Of a stretch of 64,000 bases of DNA, positions 8,701-17,819 are shown one piece after another. Both the position numbers and the translations under genes were made by a program. How positions within the stretch are numbered: the first letter of the stretch is position 1; each line of letters opens with the position of its first letter. Source of the stretch: Thermogemmatispora aurantia (GTDB lineage: Bacteria; Chloroflexota; Ktedonobacteria; Ktedonobacterales; Ktedonobacteraceae); NCBI RefSeq assembly GCF_008974285.1, contig NZ_BKZV01000004.1, positions 232,752 through 296,751 on the forward strand. Reading direction: 5' to 3'. The notes under the pieces are model-generated. The model was given only the letters and a program-made list of their open reading frames with translations, searched no databases and was not told where the DNA came from.

Positions 8701-11700
8701 TCAAGAGCGGGCGGCGAAAATATCGAGCTGGCGCAGGATGCAAACGATATTGTAAGCCTCTTCGTCGGGTAGGAAGCGCCCGACCTGCTCTCCTAGTAGC
8801 TGCAGAGCATGGCGACAGATGGAGAGGTCACGGGCAAATTGCTGCTCGACCAGGCGGCGTACTGCCTCACTCACCAGCATCCCTTTGTAGGGAACGCCCC
8901 GCTCCAAAATGCAGGCCAGGTGAAGCATCAGGCCGGCCAGGACTTCCATGGGAAAGCTCTCGCCGACCTCGACCTCGATCAGTTCGATGACGCGATCGAG
9001 CAGGGGCATGACGCGCGCCGGGTTGAGAAAAATCATGCGCTGGCTGAGCGTCTCCGTGAGCTGGCGCACCAGATCGGCGCGGCGGGAGAACAGCTGCACC
9101 TGGTCCCGCTGGACCCCATTGCCATCGCTGAGCGCTTCCCCGGGGGAGAGGCGGCCCGCGGCCACCGCGCTGGCCAGGGACAGCGTCAGGGGGGGCGCCG
9201 CCCCTGGTCCCTGCTCGTGCCCGGCCTGCAGCAGCGCTGGATCGATGAGCGTCTCGCCGAGCAGCGTGCGCAGGCGGGCCAGGCCGTCGCCGAAGAGCAA
9301 ATCCGTCAAGGGAATAAAAGGATAGTCGTCCAGGTGGGGGTTGATGGTGCCCACGACGGCGATCACCTGACGGTTGCCGACGAGCTGCTGGATGTCCTCG
9401 CGTGTCTTGTAAGAGAGGGTAATATCCATGCACAAAATCTTGATACCCTGCTCGTGCAGGCCGGGCAGGGCCTCGTTGATCAGCTCGGCGATCTTCGCGG
9501 CGCTGCCAAGGCCCGTCAGGCACACTGAGAGAATGACGCGCCCGGCCTCGCGGCTGGGGCCGGGGTCTCCGAAGCCTGGGGTGGGCAACGGCTCAGTGTG
9601 GCGCTCACGATCGCCGCTGCGATTGCTGATCGAGCGCGTCAGGGTCAGGCTCTCGGCCAGTTGATCGAGGCTCAGGTCGCGCGAGCGCTGGGCGCGGCGC
9701 ACTGCCTCGATAACCAGGGGAGCGCTGACATCGGAGACCGTGCGCACACGGACACCGGTCTGTTGTTCGACCAGCTCGTTCAGGGAGAGCAGGGAGACGA
9801 AGTCGACGAGGAGCAGGACGCCGGCCCCCTGATCGGCCACGCGCACCCAGCTGGCGACCTGAGCCACCAGCTCGTCGGGGGACTGCTCCAGTGACAGCTC
9901 GACCCAGCGCACCGTTCTGACGCCGACCAGGGTATTGGCCAGCTCGGCCAGGCCAGCGGCGATGCCGCGCCCGTGGGCGGCGACTACAATACCAACGCCG
10001 GGCTGCTCGCTGCTGAGCAGGCTATCGGCATGGGCGAGGAGCACGGCCAGCACATCGACCTCGCTCTCGGGCAGCGGGGCCTGGAGGGCGCTGCGCAGTT
10101 GAGCCAGGGCGGCGCGCGCTACCTCATATTCGCGCGGATAAGTTTCGGCCACGGATTCGATAACGGAGGTGGGAACTTGATGACCGCGGGCCAGATGCTC
10201 CAGTGTGCTGGTGACGTGCATGGCCAGTACAAGCGCCAGCTTCTCGGGCAGGTCGCGCTCCAGGCGCTGGGAGGCGAAGTCGACCACGGAGCTGCAGGCG
10301 GCGGCGACCTGCTCGTCGACTAGATGCGGAACCGCTTCCTGACGGGCGCGCGTTACCTCGTCGGCGAAGCGCTGGAAGTAGTGTTGGATCTCTAGCTGCA
10401 ATAACCGATTGACTTCGCTGTCGGTGAGGCCGCTGCGCCTCAGCGTGCGCACCTCCTGGCTGATGGTCTCGTAGAGGTCGCGGGCCGAGTGCGGGAGGAC
10501 ATCGAGGCTGAGGCCGGTGGGGGTGAAGATGTGAGCGACCTTGAGGACGTCAAGCAGCGGCTCCAGCGAGCGCTGCAGCTCGGCGGTACGCAGGAGGCCG
10601 CGGCGCACGTGGTCGGGCAGGCTGCTGACGTCAACGTGCAGCTCGCTGAGATTGCGCGTGCGGTAATCCAGATAGGCCCGGGCGCACAGCAGCTGGATGT
10701 CGGTGCGCAGTTGCCCGATGTTGCCGGGACATTCGTAGAGCAGGAGGGCCTGAATGACCTGCGGTTCAACGTGGATGTTGGCGCCGATGCTGCTGCATTC
10801 GGTGGTGAAGAAGGCGCGGATGAGGGCGTAGCGCTCCTGCATCGAGCGCTCAGCCAGACCGGGCAGTGTGATGAGCATAGGAATGCGCCGGCGGAAGGTT
10901 GGCAGCAGGGTGATGTTGGGGTCCTCGGTGGTGGCGGCAATGAGTAAAATGCTGGCCTGCCGCTCCTCGACGTCGCCGAGGCGACGGAAGCGCTCGCGGT
11001 CCATCAGATAGAAGAGCATCTCCTGCCCCTCGGGAGGGAGGCGGTGCACTTCGTCGAGGAAGAGGATACCGCCGCTGGCCTGCTCGACGAGGCCCGGGCG
11101 GTCGCGCTCGGCGCCGGTGTAGGCCCCGCGAACGACGCCGAAGAGGTGGGCCATGAGCAGCTGTGGATTGCCGGCGTAGTCGGCGCAGTTGAAGGAGACG
11201 AAGGGCGCGTTGGGAGGTAAAGCCCCGAATTCGATGGCAAAGGCATGCATCAGGCGCGCAAAGGTGGTCTTGCCCACGCCACTGGGGCCGCAGATGAGCG
11301 TGTGCAGCCCGTGCGGAGGGTAGAGCATGGCCGCCTTCGCCTGCTGAATGGCGACCTTCAGTCCTTCGTCGCTCCCGACCAGCGTTTCAAAGCTGGTAAC
11401 TATGGCTCCACTCTGCATGGAGGCCACCACCACTGGCAGCTTGTTGGGAGCCTCTGGTCTGACCAGCTTCGGCAAATCAGACGGGCGGGTAGCCGCCGGG
11501 GCCTGGGTCTGCTGGGTCTGCTTCTGCTGCGACTCCCTGACCGGCGGTGGCTGTGACCCGACCGGCGACAGTGGCGGTTGGGGGGAGAGGCTCCTGACGG
11601 CAAACAGGACAGGACGGCCAGGAATACGCTCGACCTTCCCCTCCTGTGCTAACTGATTAAGGTCACGGCTGGCATTGGTGCGATCGATAGCGGCGCGTTC

Positions 11701-11817
11701 CGCGACTTCTTCGGCGCTGAACCCTCGCTTGCGCCTGAGCGCCGTGCCTTCGGGGGCAGCGGCGGCCTCCGCACACATGGCGCGCAAGATTTCAAAGACG
11801 CGATCTTTGCGCAGCAA
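8701..11817 (-). CDS. LevR-like sigma-54-dependent, PTS-regulated transcriptional activator
   Basis: Activator of 1038 residues controlling PTS genes. Order of domains: a winged-helix DNA-binding region (about 1-75), a Gln/Pro-rich linker, an AAA+ domain with Walker A GPSGVGKT (177-184), sigma-54 contact loop GAYTGA (231-236) and Walker B ILFLDEVHRL (251-260), a first PRD (about 430-570), an EIIA-Man-like domain with AHGRG (about 605-720), an EIIB-Gat-like domain with VCLTGLGSA (about 765-880), and a C-terminal PRD-like region (about 905-1035). This is the full LevR/ManR layout, so its activity should be set by phosphorylation from PTS proteins. In the last PRD the second usual histidine appears replaced (AYNIVCIL). 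The target is almost certainly the downstream IIB-IIC operon with its -24/-12 promoter. Confidence 0.92.
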   Translation of the reverse strand: MLRKDRVFEILRAMCAEAAAAPEGTALRRKRGFSAEEVAERAAIDRTNASRDLNQLAQEGKVERIPGRPVLFAVRSLSPQPPLSPVGSQPPPVRESQQKQTQQTQAPAATRPSDLPKLVRPEAPNKLPVVVASMQSGAIVTSFETLVGSDEGLKVAIQQAKAAMLYPPHGLHTLICGPSGVGKTTFARLMHAFAIEFGALPPNAPFVSFNCADYAGNPQLLMAHLFGVVRGAYTGAERDRPGLVEQASGGILFLDEVHRLPPEGQEMLFYLMDRERFRRLGDVEERQASILLIAATTEDPNITLLPTFRRRIPMLITLPGLAERSMQERYALIRAFFTTECSSIGANIHVEPQVIQALLLYECPGNIGQLRTDIQLLCARAYLDYRTRNLSELHVDVSSLPDHVRRGLLRTAELQRSLEPLLDVLKVAHIFTPTGLSLDVLPHSARDLYETISQEVRTLRRSGLTDSEVNRLLQLEIQHYFQRFADEVTRARQEAVPHLVDEQVAAACSSVVDFASQRLERDLPEKLALVLAMHVTSTLEHLARGHQVPTSVIESVAETYPREYEVARAALAQLRSALQAPLPESEVDVLAVLLAHADSLLSSEQPGVGIVVAAHGRGIAAGLAELANTLVGVRTVRWVELSLEQSPDELVAQVASWVRVADQGAGVLLLVDFVSLLSLNELVEQQTGVRVRTVSDVSAPLVIEAVRRAQRSRDLSLDQLAESLTLTRSISNRSGDRERHTEPLPTPGFGDPGPSREAGRVILSVCLTGLGSAAKIAELINEALPGLHEQGIKILCMDITLSYKTREDIQQLVGNRQVIAVVGTINPHLDDYPFIPLTDLLFGDGLARLRTLLGETLIDPALLQAGHEQGPGAAPPLTLSLASAVAAGRLSPGEALSDGNGVQRDQVQLFSRRADLVRQLTETLSQRMIFLNPARVMPLLDRVIELIEVEVGESFPMEVLAGLMLHLACILERGVPYKGMLVSEAVRRLVEQQFARDLSICRHALQLLGEQVGRFLPDEEAYNIVCILRQLDIFAARS

Positions 11818-11997
11818 GCGATGTCTTCCTTCTGACTGACCTGCTTAGCTCAGCTCAGCGGTTCCCCTGTCTGTTCAGTGTTCAGTTTAACATCACTTGC
11901 CCGTAAATACAACCGGGCGGCATTCCTGTCCCGGGACGGAAAGAGCTGGACCGGCCACCGCTGCGGCGATTTGGTGACGGACCTGTGAGGTGGCTGT

Positions 11998-12022
11998 ACA
12001 CCTGCCGCCCGCAGGCAGGTGT
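11998..12022 (-). terminator. Hairpin downstream of the glycosyltransferase gene
   Basis: ACACCTGCC (11998-12006) and GGCAGGTGT (12014-12022) form a perfect 9-bp stem with a 7-base loop. It lies about 85 bases beyond the minus-strand stop at 12107, in front of the LevR-like gene. No T-run follows, so it may act as a 3' stabiliser or a weak terminator. Confidence 0.45.
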
Positions 12023-12106
12023 TGCTGGAAAGGGGTGAGCCTGGCAAACAGGACTGTGCTGACCTCATGGGCTGTTTGGCTCGGCGGGCGCTCTAAAGAC
12101 AGGCTC

Positions 12107-14077
12107 TCAGGCATCGCAGCGGTTATAGATCTGGGTGAGTGCCTGGCGAAAGGCGGGATCAGTCGGTGAGACATTGTGGTCCGGGGTGATCACGACCATC
12201 AGTTCCCAACCGGGCACCGTTGGGAAGCGTTTCAACGTATAACGCCAGTGCTGTTGCTGTAGTGCCTGCACAATGGCTGGCTTGCTCTGATCCTGATGGA
12301 CGAGTAGTAGCAGGGCATAGTGAGCTGCATGGAGCACTTTCTGACTATAGGCCGGTACACGTGCACGTGGCTCAGTCACCAGAATCTGCTGATTGGTGAC
12401 AAAGGTGATGGGGTTGCCGACCCAGGCGGTCGCCAGGGCGTAGCTGATGTGCTGCTGGCGCAGATAGGTGATGATGGGCGTATAGTCACCCGGTGCCTGA
12501 ACGCAGCCGGAGGTCTCGAATGTATTATGCGTGTTGGCCACCGCGTAGGCCGAGAACTGTGTGCTGAAGTAACAGATCAGCAGCAGCACCAGGAGCGTGG
12601 GACGCAGCAGCGACTGCCAGAGGGCGGGCTGCTTGCCCGGATGGGGCGCGCGGGGCTCTGCCCTGGCTTCTGTGTTGGGTGAGGCAGCTCTAGAAGCGGA
12701 GGCACCCTGGTCTGTCGCGGCGGCGCCATGCCAGCAGACAGTCGTGGCTGCCGCCAGGAAGAAAGGCAGCACTATGACCAGCGGCACCACGTAGCGCCCG
12801 GTCAGATCCCACGGCCCGCAGCCTGAGTAGACGCTGGCCACCGCCAGCGGATCGAGGCAGTAGATCACCGTCAGGCAGAGCGCGAAGAGGAGGGGCAGCA
12901 GCGTCAGGCGGCGCAGGCAGAGCAAGGTTGGCCGGGGCCAGATCCATGAGAGAAACAGGGTGCCAGCGGCCAGCGTCATTGCCAGGCCATTGATGACCAG
13001 TCCTGGCGTGAGAATGGCGGGATGGTTTTGAGTTACATAAGGCTCGGTTGGCAATGTGCCGCCGATGACGCGCGGGGCTATACAACGTGCATAGAAAGTG
13101 ACAACTTCGCGCAGTATGTGGAGCCGGCTGCCTGGGGCGGCGATAGGATGTCCGCCGTGCAGCATATAGAGAAAATTCTCCCAGCTATGTTGTGCGCCGT
13201 AGATGAGCGCCGGCCCCAATCCCAGCAGCAGTGACGGCAGTGCCGCTGGTGCTGCAAAGAAGCCTGCTTTTAGCCAGGCCCATTGACTGCTCTTGCTCTG
13301 GCCTCCCTCGCTCTGCTTGTGCTGTCGCGGCCATGCCTGCCAGAGGAAGCCAGCGAGCCAGAGGGCCATCGTGGCCAGGGCGTAGGCGATCAAGGGATCG
13401 ATCCAGAGGCCCAGGCCGATCAGCAGACCGATTCCTGCCCAGCGCCAGGCTAGCTCACGCCGGCTGGCGCCCTGCTGCCAGCGCTGAGTCAGGCGCAGCG
13501 TTGCCCAGAGCAGCCAGAGCATCACGATCATGGCCTCGGTATAGCCGCCGTAGGAGCGTAGTTCCAGCACGGCATCGTAAAGAGGGGGCAGAGCAGCGAT
13601 GGCTGTCGCCACTATCAGGAAGAGCCGGCGTGGGCCTGCTCGTAGGCCCGCCTCGCAAGCGAGGGCCTCGCCAAAGCGCCAGGTGAGCCAGACGAGGAGC
13701 AGCGAAGTACAGCTCATCGCGATGCGCAGGACCAGTACCGATGGCCCGGCGATGGCGAAAAACAATGCAATGATATAGGCTTCCAGGCTCCCCATATAGG
13801 GCTGCCCGTAGTAGTAGATTGGCCACTCGCCATGCAGGATGTTCTCCGCCTGGATGCCGGTGAGCGCCTCGTCTCCTTCAATGACCGGGTTGTGACGAAT
13901 CGCCAGAAAGAGGCGCACAGCCAGGGCCAGCGCCAGACAAAGCCAGAGTGGCCAGGCCTTTACCAGGTCCTGGCCTTTGTCTTGAAGACGGGCCAGAACC
14001 GGCTTGTTGGTCCGGCTCTCCCATCGCCGCCGGGTCTGCTGGGGCGCCTGCATGATCTCGCTTCCTGCTGACAACAT
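12107..14077 (-). CDS. Membrane glycosyltransferase, GT39/ArnT-like fold
   Basis: Integral membrane protein of 656 residues with about eleven hydrophobic segments and a soluble C-terminal part. The first extracytoplasmic loop contains NPVIEGDEALTG, the Asp-Glu-containing motif at the catalytic site of lipid-linked-sugar transferases of the GT39/GT83 (PMT/ArnT) superfamily. This is followed by a YYYGQPYMGSLEAY segment also typical of the group. It probably moves a sugar from a polyprenyl-phosphate donor to a cell-surface acceptor. The gene is monocistronic and divergent from the DUF1697 gene. Donor and acceptor cannot be told from sequence. Confidence 0.75.
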   Translation of the reverse strand: MLSAGSEIMQAPQQTRRRWESRTNKPVLARLQDKGQDLVKAWPLWLCLALALAVRLFLAIRHNPVIEGDEALTGIQAENILHGEWPIYYYGQPYMGSLEAYIIALFFAIAGPSVLVLRIAMSCTSLLLVWLTWRFGEALACEAGLRAGPRRLFLIVATAIAALPPLYDAVLELRSYGGYTEAMIVMLWLLWATLRLTQRWQQGASRRELAWRWAGIGLLIGLGLWIDPLIAYALATMALWLAGFLWQAWPRQHKQSEGGQSKSSQWAWLKAGFFAAPAALPSLLLGLGPALIYGAQHSWENFLYMLHGGHPIAAPGSRLHILREVVTFYARCIAPRVIGGTLPTEPYVTQNHPAILTPGLVINGLAMTLAAGTLFLSWIWPRPTLLCLRRLTLLPLLFALCLTVIYCLDPLAVASVYSGCGPWDLTGRYVVPLVIVLPFFLAAATTVCWHGAAATDQGASASRAASPNTEARAEPRAPHPGKQPALWQSLLRPTLLVLLLICYFSTQFSAYAVANTHNTFETSGCVQAPGDYTPIITYLRQQHISYALATAWVGNPITFVTNQQILVTEPRARVPAYSQKVLHAAHYALLLLVHQDQSKPAIVQALQQQHWRYTLKRFPTVPGWELMVVITPDHNVSPTDPAFRQALTQIYNRCDA

Positions 14078-14370
14078 GCGAGCTGTTCCTCCTCGCTTTG
14101 ACTCTCCCCCTTGTTATTGCTGCCACAACTATACTCAGTAATCGCCAGATAGACAATCTCTATCGCTCTTTTTGTCTAAGTATATCCAGGTAATCATCTC
14201 TCCTCTTCCTATCGCTCGGAGCGGAAGCAGAACATATACATAAAAAAGCTGGCTACTCTCTAGCACCAGTGCAGCAGAGCCAGGCGGCGCGGGCCGACCT
14301 CTAGTTAGCTCAAGCGTGCTGCTGGCTGAGCGGCCAGCCAGCGAGCAGAAATGAAGGGAGCTTCAGAGAG

Positions 14371-14943
14371 ATGACAAGCTATGTGGCCTTTTTTCGCGCG
14401 CTCAATGTTGGTGGGCACGGGGTGGTCTCCATGCCAGCTCTGAGGACGATGCATGAGGCCCTGGGACTGCAGGCAGTCAGTACCTATATCCAGACGGGCA
14501 ACGTGCTCTTCACCAGCGCCGAAGGTGACGTCTCAAGTCTGGCTCGTCAGATTGAGGGGCGCTTCCTCCAGGAGTTTGGCTTCGCCAGCCGGGTCGCCCT
14601 GCGCAGAGCCGCTGATCTGGAGGAGACCATACGGGCGAATCCTTTCTTGCAAGAGGCCGAGCAGGCGCCTGAGCGTCTCGTCGTGCTATTCCTGGTTGCA
14701 ACCCTTTTGCCAGAAGCAACCACAGCCTTGCAGCGACTGGCGGCTGCGGGACCCGAGCAGCTGCAGCTCTCGGCGCATGGTCAGGAGCTGTATGTCTGGT
14801 ATGCCCATGGGATCGGACGCTCGAAGCTGACGACTCTGGCCCTTGAGCGTGCCCTTGGCTGTCCTGCCACAGGACGTAACTGGAAGACCTTGCTCCAGAT
14901 AGGGCAGCTTCTCCGGCAAAGGCAAGAGGGAGAGTGGGCGTAG
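14371..14943 (+). CDS. DUF1697 family protein
   Basis: Small cytoplasmic protein of 190 residues. It matches the DUF1697 family across its length: the opening YVAFFRALNVGGHGVVSMPALR, the STYIQTGNVLF strand and a late WKTLLQI segment are characteristic. The function of this widespread family is unknown. GGGAG lies about 11 bases before the ATG. It stands alone, divergent from the glycosyltransferase and convergent with htpG; I see no T-tailed hairpin in the 143 bases between the two convergent stops. Confidence 0.85.
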   Translation: MTSYVAFFRALNVGGHGVVSMPALRTMHEALGLQAVSTYIQTGNVLFTSAEGDVSSLARQIEGRFLQEFGFASRVALRRAADLEETIRANPFLQEAEQAPERLVVLFLVATLLPEATTALQRLAAAGPEQLQLSAHGQELYVWYAHGIGRSKLTTLALERALGCPATGRNWKTLLQIGQLLRQRQEGEWA

Positions 14944-15086
14944 CCTGGGAGAGAGCGGCATCAGGGGGTCAGAAGAAACCAGCTCGCCCGCCCCGCTGTC
15001 CTCTCGGCGGAGCACCGGACCGGCTAGAGTAGCGCCCTCCTGGCTTGGGACAACGGTTGCGGGCGAGGCAAAAGTGAGCTGCGACT

Positions 15087-16967
15087 TCACTCTGTTCCCA
15101 GACGTGTCAGCAGATTGTTCAGACGGTTGACGAAGCTGATCGGGTTCTCCAGCTGGTCGCCGCTGCTGAGCACAGCCTGGTCGAAGAGCACCCAGGCCCA
15201 ATCGGTGAAGCGTGTCTCATCCTGCTCCTGGCGCAGGCGTTTGATGATCGGGTGCTGCGGATTAATCTCCATGATCGGCTTGTCGGCGGGCACGGCCTGG
15301 CCGGCGGCCTGCAGCAGGCGCTTCAAGTTGGGATCGATGCCGCCCTCGTCGACCACCAGGCAGGCCGGCGAGGTTGTCAAGCGGCTCGTCGTGCGCACAT
15401 CCTTGACCTTCTCGCTGAGGACCTTCTTAAAGCGCTCCAGCAGGTCGCGTACCTCGTCAGCGCTCTTTTGGCGCTCTTCCTGCTCCTGCTTATCCTCTAG
15501 CTTGCTCAGATCGACCTCGCCACGGGCGATCGACTGGAAGGACAGGCCACCGTACTCCTGAAGCTCGTGTTGCACGAAGTGGTCGATAGGATCGGTCCAG
15601 ATCAAGACCTCGATGCCCTTCTGCTTAAAGATCTCCAGCAGCGGGCTATCCTTGGCGGCTTCGTAGCTTTCGGCCAGCAGATAGTAGATCTTATCCTGGC
15701 CCTCCTTCTTGCGCGAGACGTAGGTCTCCAGAGAGACATTCTGCTCGGGGCCACTGACCGTCGACGCGAAGCGCAGCAGGCGGGCGATCAAGTCGCGGTT
15801 GGCCTTATCCTCGACCAGGCCCTCTTTGAGCACGCGCCCAAACTCGCGCCAGAAGATAGCATACTTGCCCGGCTCCTTCTCAGCCATATCGCTGAGCAGG
15901 CCCAGGATCTTCTTCGTCGCCGTGGCGCGCATCGTATCGATCAGGCGGTTCTGCTGTAGCATCTCGCGCGAGACGTTGAGGGGCAGGTCATCGGAGTCGA
16001 TGACGCCACGCACGAAGCGCAGATAACGCGGCAGCAGCTTATTCTCGATATCGTCCATGATATAGACGCGGCGCACATACAGCTTGACGCCGTGATGGCG
16101 CTCGCGCAGCCAGAGATCGAAGGGCGCCTGAGAAGGAATGAAGAGCAAGAGCGTGTACTCGTGGGTGCCCTCCATGTGGCTGTGGACCCAGGCCAACGGG
16201 TCGGCGAAGTCGTGCGAGATATACTTATAGAAGTCCTTGTATTCCTGCTCGCTGATCTCGCTCTTGGGGCGGGCCCAGAGGGCCGAAGCCTTGTTAACGA
16301 CCTCCTCCTCGTCCTTCCCCTCAACTTTCATGACGATGGGCAGCTGAATGTGATCCGAGTACTTACGGATGATCGAGCGCAGACGGTAGCCGTTGAGCAG
16401 CTCGTCCTCGCCCTCGCGCAGATGCAGGATGACGTCGGTGCCACGAGTTGGCTTCTCGATGGTCTCGATGGTATACTCACCCTGGCCATCGGACTCCCAG
16501 CGCACTCCCTGGTCAGCGGATAAGCCGGCGCGGCGCGTCAGCAGGGTGACGCGGTCGGCTACCACGAACGAAGAGTAGAAGCCGACACCGAACTGACCAA
16601 TGAGCATGGCATCTTTGCGCTGATCGCCGGTCAACGACTGGAAGAATTCGCGCGTGCCCGACTTGGCGATGGTCCCAATGTTCTGGATCACCTCCTCGCG
16701 CGACATACCAATGCCGTTGTCGCTGACAGTGATGGTGCGCGCATCGCGGTCGTAAGAGACGCGGATCTTGAAATCAGCGTCGCGCTCGTAGAGGTCGGGA
16801 TTCGAGAGCGCGTCAAAGCGCAGGCGATCGATGGCATCTGATGCGTTAGAGATAAGCTCGCGTAGGAAAATCTCTTTATTGCTATAGAGTGAATGGATCA
16901 TGATGTCAAGCAATTGCTTGACTTCTGCCTGAAAGCCCAGCCTTTCTTTATGGGTTTCAACTGGCAT
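15087..16967 (-). CDS. htpG: Chaperone HtpG (bacterial Hsp90)
   Basis: Cytosolic ATP-dependent chaperone of 626 residues, the usual HtpG length. The GHKL ATPase domain begins KERLGFQAEVKQLLDIMIHS and contains LRELISNASDAIDRLR, the DNGIGM motif and GQFGVGFYS. The middle domain has the catalytic-loop arginine region (LPLNVSREMLQ), and the C-terminal dimerisation domain is complete. GGAGGTG five bases before the ATG fixes the start. I looked for a CIRCE heat-shock operator upstream and found none. Confidence 0.97.
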   Translation of the reverse strand: MPVETHKERLGFQAEVKQLLDIMIHSLYSNKEIFLRELISNASDAIDRLRFDALSNPDLYERDADFKIRVSYDRDARTITVSDNGIGMSREEVIQNIGTIAKSGTREFFQSLTGDQRKDAMLIGQFGVGFYSSFVVADRVTLLTRRAGLSADQGVRWESDGQGEYTIETIEKPTRGTDVILHLREGEDELLNGYRLRSIIRKYSDHIQLPIVMKVEGKDEEEVVNKASALWARPKSEISEQEYKDFYKYISHDFADPLAWVHSHMEGTHEYTLLLFIPSQAPFDLWLRERHHGVKLYVRRVYIMDDIENKLLPRYLRFVRGVIDSDDLPLNVSREMLQQNRLIDTMRATATKKILGLLSDMAEKEPGKYAIFWREFGRVLKEGLVEDKANRDLIARLLRFASTVSGPEQNVSLETYVSRKKEGQDKIYYLLAESYEAAKDSPLLEIFKQKGIEVLIWTDPIDHFVQHELQEYGGLSFQSIARGEVDLSKLEDKQEQEERQKSADEVRDLLERFKKVLSEKVKDVRTTSRLTTSPACLVVDEGGIDPNLKRLLQAAGQAVPADKPIMEINPQHPIIKRLRQEQDETRFTDWAWVLFDQAVLSSGDQLENPISFVNRLNNLLTRLGTE

Positions 16968-17819
16968 GGCACACCTCCATGTTAGCTACGCAAATCCCCT
17001 GGGAAGCGAGATACGTCGTGTCGGTCGTAGTCGTAGCAAGTTGTCTACTGTGGTCTGTTCCGCTCTGCGGTGGTACACCTCTCCACGGTACATATGATGC
17101 CATAGGCTGTGTTAGAAGAGTGTGGGAGGAACGTTAGAAATCTGTTAGCGCCTGACTCTCTGTCAGGCTCAGGTGAACCGACTCTGCTCGCGTGCATCTC
17201 ATGCTGGAGACAGGGCGGCTTCTCTCTGAGAAGGACAGGGCCAGGAGAAGGAGGGGCCCGCCGTGCAGATGGACGTTAGCCGGACTGTGGCCAGCGCTTA
17301 TGGATAAGATCCGATGCTCGCTACCATCTGGCTCTGGCTTGATCGATGGCTGTCGGAGACCAGGAGGAGCGTAGGCGCTGATGAGCGGACTGATCGAGAT
17401 TGGGAAGGAGGGCGACGTCGGATCTGGCCCTGAGCTGCCCGGTTGGGTTGGGGCCTGGCCTCGCGGTATCCTGGCACCTTGCTCTCGCCTGCTGGCCTGC
17501 CGACTGGGAGGTGGCGGTCAGTGCGCTACCAGCAGCTCAGCGCCGGGCGAGGCTGGCCTTGAGTGGCCCGACAAACTGGTGCAGGCCAGCGCGACTGGAG
17601 CTGTGAGTTCCTCGGCCCGCGCAGGAATCTGCCAGCGTGAAAGAGAGGTCGTGCGGGTCCGACTCGGAGACGCGGGTGAAGAGCAGGCTCTCAGCTCGCT
17701 CTGGCCATAGATGCACACCGTTGCAGGGTATTGGTTATTGGTCGAACGAAGGCAAGAAGGATCTGCCCGCAGCGCCAGTCTCTGACAGACCTCAGCGACT
17801 GTGGCTCTGCTGGTTTGCC
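16968..17819. other. 852-base intergenic region between htpG and a ThDP decarboxylase gene
   Basis: Both neighbours are on the minus strand, so this holds the htpG promoter region and the 3' end of the decarboxylase transcript. A 7-bp hairpin (GCCTGAC/GTCAGGC, 17150-17168) lies about 180 bases upstream of htpG and could be an operator. A plus-strand frame of 109 codons (17381-17710) has low-complexity composition and no family resemblance, and is rejected. I see nothing else. Confidence 0.45.

Noticed and set aside
16968-17200. CIRCE heat-shock operator upstream of htpG
   Set aside because: TTAGCACTC-N9-GAGTGCTAA is not present; only fragments such as TTAG and AGTGT occur.
17381-17710. 109-codon plus-strand frame between htpG and the decarboxylase
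   Set aside because: Gly/Ser/Ala-rich random-looking sequence with no support.
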